From Candidatus Aenigmatarchaeota archaeon (lineage in GTDB: Archaea > Aenigmatarchaeota > Aenigmatarchaeia > Aenigmatarchaeales > Aenigmatarchaeaceae): 5,384 nucleotides of DNA. The translations under genes were made by a program, and so were the position numbers. Numbering within the stretch: position 1 is the first letter of the stretch; each line of letters opens with the position of its first letter. The notes beneath the pieces were generated by a model that was not told where the DNA came from, made no database searches, and worked only from the letters and a program-made list of their open reading frames with translations. Below, in pieces: positions 4,024 to 5,384 of this stretch. The stretch is taken from NCBI GenBank assembly GCA_017608545.1, contig JAFCFQ010000029.1, forward strand, positions 1 through 5,384, given 5' to 3'.

Positions 4024-4466
4024 AGTATTTTTTTATCCCATTTTAACTTCCCAATTTTTAATGAGTTTATTATTTTTTCAAAATTGTTTTTAGGATAATA
4101 AAGGTAAATTGCTTTTAAGCACCATTCACCTTTTTTTGTTAACAAAAAGAATTTTTCTCTTGTCAATTTCATAGAACCGATTATTCCTATTTTTTCAAGT
4201 TCTTCTAAATGATACTTTGTTTTTGCTACAGACTCTCCGATTTCTTTGGCTATTAATGTTAGATATTTTTTCTCTTTTTTCAAAACTCTTATTATGTCCC
4301 TTTTTGTTTTATCTTTCAATGTGTTATTAATGTACAATGGTGCCTCTTTTACATCAACATATCTTCCAGAAAATTTTTTTGATTTGAATAAATAAATGAT
4401 TAACCCGATTATCATCGTTATATCAACTGCAATTAACCCAATTAGCATCAAAATCTTTTCTAACAT
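4020..4466 (-). CDS. Membrane-anchored winged-helix DNA-binding protein
   Basis: This gene encodes 148 residues. A single hydrophobic helix (about 5-27, ILMLIGLIAVDITMIIGLII) is followed by KSKK, which places the rest in the cytoplasm. Residues 47-112 form an ArsR/MarR-like winged helix: helix 1 (KTKRDIIRVLKKEKKY), then the HTH (LTLIAKEIGESVAKTKYHLEELEKIGII, about 70-97), then a wing (MKLTREKFFLLTKKG). The A-K-T-K-Y-H-L-x-x-L-x-x-x-G-I-I recognition-helix pattern is typical. It is likely a transcriptional regulator tethered to the membrane. No ligand or sensor domain is visible outside the membrane, so the signal is unknown. A TTTTAAAA box is centred 26 nt before the ATG, so the message is probably leaderless. 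Its 3' end meets the GH1 gene, a possible but unproven target. The basic tail (121-148) may add DNA contacts. Confidence 0.82.
   Translation of the reverse strand: MLEKILMLIGLIAVDITMIIGLIIYLFKSKKFSGRYVDVKEAPLYINNTLKDKTKRDIIRVLKKEKKYLTLIAKEIGESVAKTKYHLEELEKIGIIGSMKLTREKFFLLTKKGEWCLKAIYLYYPKNNFEKIINSLKIGKLKWDKKIL
4028..4034 (+). terminator. T7 run after the GH1 gene
   Basis: Seven T residues follow the GH1 stop by four bases. They would end the GH1 transcript just inside the 3' end of the convergent regulator gene, and so limit antisense overlap. No hairpin is visible. Confidence 0.37.
4133..4148. repeat. Perfect 16-bp palindrome inside the wHTH gene
   Basis: TTTTTGTTAACAAAAA is its own reverse complement. 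It encodes part of the wing (codons for L-L-T-K-K). The half-site TTTTTTGTTA also occurs at 2623-2632 in the GH1 promoter. It may be chance in AT-rich coding DNA. Confidence 0.3.
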
Positions 4467-4488
4467 ATAAAAATGTTCATTTTTAATA

Positions 4489-4496
4489 TTTTAAAA
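4489..4496 (-). promoter_or_regulatory. TATA box for the wHTH gene
   Basis: TTTTAAAA is centred about 26 nt before the ATG at 4466 on the minus strand. This is the canonical distance for a leaderless archaeal gene. Confidence 0.5.
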
Positions 4497-4518
4497 ACTT
4501 TCTAAAGATTTATAAAAC

Positions 4519-4528
4519 TTTATATAAA
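4519..4528 (+). promoter_or_regulatory. TATA box of the leader/small-RNA unit
   Basis: TTTATATAAA is the best match to an archaeal TATA box in the window. Transcription is predicted to begin about 26 nt after its centre, near 4549-4551. A second, overlapping possibility is TTTATAAA at 4509-4516. No gene starts at the predicted site; instead the message would run into the structured region 4569-4680. Confidence 0.45.
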
Positions 4529-4547
4529 TTCATTAAAATTCATAAAA
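4528..4547 (+). repeat. Two 10-bp direct repeats (AATTCATTAA/AATTCATAAA)
   Basis: The two copies are head to tail (4528-4537 and 4538-4547) and differ at one base. They sit between the TATA box and the predicted start of the leader unit. A period of ten bases puts both on one DNA face, so a regulator could bind there. They are short, so chance is possible. Confidence 0.33.
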
Positions 4548-4568
4548 TTTTATTTATTGCTATAAATG

Positions 4569-4592
4569 AGACCCTTTTAAAGGTGTCTTTTT
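4569..4592 (+). terminator. Terminator-like hairpin A
   Basis: AGACCCTT (4569-4576) pairs with AAGGTGTCT (4580-4588). The stem has eight pairs with one bulged U (4584), a three-base loop, and five T residues at 4588-4592. It has the shape of an intrinsic terminator or attenuator, and it overlaps hairpin B so that only one can form. Confidence 0.45.
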
Positions 4593-4611
4593 CCAACTAT
4601 TTTTTAAAAGG
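4573..4611 (+). promoter_or_regulatory. Alternative hairpin B that covers the Shine-Dalgarno sequence
   Basis: CCTTTTAAA (4573-4581) is the exact reverse complement of TTTAAAAGG (4603-4611). Two G-U pairs (4582/4602, 4583/4601) extend the stem to eleven pairs with a 17-base loop. The 3' arm includes the first three bases of the SD AGGAGGTG. The 5' arm is shared with hairpin A. This gives a two-state switch on paper: terminator formed and SD free, or terminator broken and SD covered. Confidence 0.4.
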
Positions 4612-4616
4612 AGGTG
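4609..4616 (+). promoter_or_regulatory. Strong Shine-Dalgarno sequence AGGAGGTG
   Basis: All eight bases complement the conserved 3' end of 16S rRNA (anti-SD CACCTCCT). The site is spaced five bases from an ATG at 4622. No other gene in the window has such a site, so this start codon is very likely used, although the ORF is only eight codons long. Confidence 0.65.
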
Positions 4617-4621
4617 TAAAT

Positions 4622-4648
4622 ATGGAAGAAGAAAACCCACCAGCATAG
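4622..4648 (+). CDS. Eight-codon ORF MEEENPPA, possible leader peptide
   Basis: ATG to TAG encodes MEEENPPA, preceded by a perfect SD at ideal spacing. It is too short to be a folded protein. It has features of a leader peptide: an acidic run (EEE), then Pro-Pro, a pair that slows ribosomes and calls on aIF5A, two codons before the stop. Codons 2-4 form the 5' arm of a terminator-like hairpin (4624-4667), so a ribosome sitting on the proline codons would keep that hairpin open. The methyltransferase gene begins 87 bases after the stop but has its own TATA-like box, so control of that gene is not certain. Alternatives are a free-standing micropeptide or an SD-like sequence within a non-coding RNA. 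The frame beyond the TAG stays open for 13 further codons, which gives no recognisable protein. Confidence 0.42.
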   Translation: MEEENPPA

Positions 4649-4675
4649 CTTGAAAATATCTTCTTCTTTATTTTT
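4624..4675 (+). terminator. Terminator-like hairpin overlapping the eight-codon ORF
   Basis: GAAGAAGA (4625-4632) pairs exactly with TCTTCTTC (4659-4666); a G-U pair (4624/4667) extends it. The 26-base loop contains a smaller AGC-ATA-GCT hairpin (4642-4650). The tract TTTATTTTTAATTT follows. It could end the short transcript about 125 bases after its predicted start. The large loop lowers its strength. Confidence 0.42.
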
Positions 4676-4695
4676 AATTTATTAAAATAAAGTAA

Positions 4696-4703
4696 GTTTA
4701 AAT
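4696..4703 (+). promoter_or_regulatory. TATA box for the methyltransferase gene
   Basis: GTTTAAAT is centred about 36 nt before the ATG at 4736 and predicts a leader of about ten bases. It is identical in sequence and spacing to the box of the 82-residue gene at 1257. It suggests the methyltransferase can be transcribed independently of the upstream leader-like unit. Confidence 0.45.
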
Positions 4704-4735
4704 GTTTTTTCTTGCAACTAAGAATAGGATTAATT

Positions 4736-5384
4736 ATGAATTTAAAAGAACAAATGTCATTTTGGGAGTCAAAGTTTAAAGAAATTTTAAGAGGAAATTA
4801 TTTTCGTATACATGGAGAGAAATTTTATAAAGAGTTAAAAAAAGTTGAAGGGAAAGTTTTAGATGTTGGTTGTGGCGATTTGGAATATTTATCTTCTGTA
4901 AAAAGAGATAATTCTTATTATGTTGGTTTAGATTTTTCAAAAACAGCTTTGAAAATTGCTAAAAAGAAAAATAAAGATGTTGATCTTGTTCTTGGAGCAG
5001 CACAAAATCTTCCATTTAAAGATAACTCTTTTGATAAAGTGATATGTATAGAAACAATAAAACATACAGGTTCTTCTTATGAAGAAGTTTTAAAAGAACT
5101 TAAAAGAGTTTCCAAAAAAGATTTGATATTAACTTTTCATCATAAAGATGATATGATAAAGCAGAATGTTTCAATAAAAAATAATGTAGCGAATTTAAAA
5201 GATGGTGAATTAGCAGTTTTTGATGAAAACGAAATAAAGATATTATTAAACAAATTAAATCTTTCTATCGAAAAAATGGAAACTTATGAGTTGGGAAAAT
5301 TGATATACGTTTCATTATGTAATCCTTGGCCATACTATTTGCCGCCACAAGATACAAAGTCTGTTATTTATGTTGAGTGCAGAG
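4736..5384 (+). CDS. Class I SAM-dependent methyltransferase (3' end outside window)
   Basis: 216 residues are visible without a stop. Motif I, GKVLDVGCGDLEYL (39-52), binds the methionine part of S-adenosylmethionine. Y-Y-V-G-L-D-F-S (61-68) supplies the acidic residue D66 for the ribose. G-A-A-Q-N-L-P-F-K-D-N-S-F-D-K-V (87-102) and ICIETIKHT (103-111) are the Methyltransf_11/25-type motifs II-III. A strand follows at 129-134 (DLILTF), then a variable region. In the last of these motifs the usual 'xxxLHHxxD' is replaced by ETIKHT. The N-terminal helix (SFWESKFKEIL) resembles that of small-molecule or tRNA-modifying enzymes of this class, but the substrate cannot be inferred. The ATG at 4736 fits a TATA-like box at 4696. 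Only a weak AGGA lies upstream. It is cytoplasmic, and the codon use and AT richness match the neighbours. Confidence 0.85.
   Translation, partial: MNLKEQMSFWESKFKEILRGNYFRIHGEKFYKELKKVEGKVLDVGCGDLEYLSSVKRDNSYYVGLDFSKTALKIAKKKNKDVDLVLGAAQNLPFKDNSFDKVICIETIKHTGSSYEEVLKELKRVSKKDLILTFHHKDDMIKQNVSIKNNVANLKDGELAVFDENEIKILLNKLNLSIEKMETYELGKLIYVSLCNPWPYYLPPQDTKSVIYVECR

Noticed and set aside
4622..4690. TAG read-through (pyrrolysine-like) extension of MEEENPPA
   Set aside because: The extension is a phenylalanine- and isoleucine-rich stretch read from the terminator-like hairpin and T tract. No pyrrolysine genes or insertion element are visible.
1..5384. tRNA, rRNA, CRISPR array, insertion sequence or attachment site
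   Set aside because: I saw no T-loop GTTCRA context with an acceptor stem, no regularly spaced repeats, no transposase motifs and no terminal inverted repeats.

Overview
The window looks like a piece of a small, very AT-rich archaeal genome, possibly a DPANN-type lineage. Three things point that way. TTTAAA/TTTATA-like boxes sit about 25 to 36 nt upstream of most start codons. Most genes have almost no leader and no Shine-Dalgarno (SD) sequence. Several genes encode short proteins of unknown function. TGA and TAA both serve as stops. The lineage is an inference; no rRNA or tRNA gene is present to confirm it.

Layout from left to right. Positions 1-107 hold the 3' end of an AbrB/SpoVT-like DNA-binding protein (+). 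Positions 237-791 (-) encode a three-helix membrane protein whose tail carries one EF-hand/dockerin-type calcium loop. Positions 937-1125 (-) encode a 62-residue four-cysteine protein. Positions 1296-1544 (+) encode a small probable membrane protein. A possible 36-residue protein (1541-1651, -) meets it tail to tail. A transglutaminase-like cysteine-peptidase-fold protein (-) ends at 1681. It shares a symmetric TATA box with a divergent four-cysteine protein (2267-2491, +). Positions 2635-4023 (+) encode a full-length GH1 beta-glycosidase with both catalytic glutamates. Its stop overlaps that of a convergent membrane-anchored winged-helix regulator (4020-4466, -). From 4736 to the window edge runs a class I SAM-dependent methyltransferase (+), cut off at its 3' end.

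The most unusual stretch is 4519-4680, between the regulator and the methyltransferase. It has its own TATA-like box and two mutually exclusive RNA hairpins. One is terminator-like; the other covers an SD. It also carries the only textbook SD in the window (AGGAGGTG), which leads into an eight-codon ORF (MEEENPPA). The first codons of that ORF form one arm of a second terminator-like hairpin. The arrangement resembles a leader-peptide or riboregulator cassette, or a small regulatory RNA, and is not a known family that I recognise.

Functionally the window is a mosaic of mostly single-gene transcription units rather than one pathway. The GH1 enzyme would release glucose or galactose from beta-glycosides. 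The neighbouring wHTH protein may be its regulator, but only adjacency supports that. The other small genes cannot be assigned to a process.
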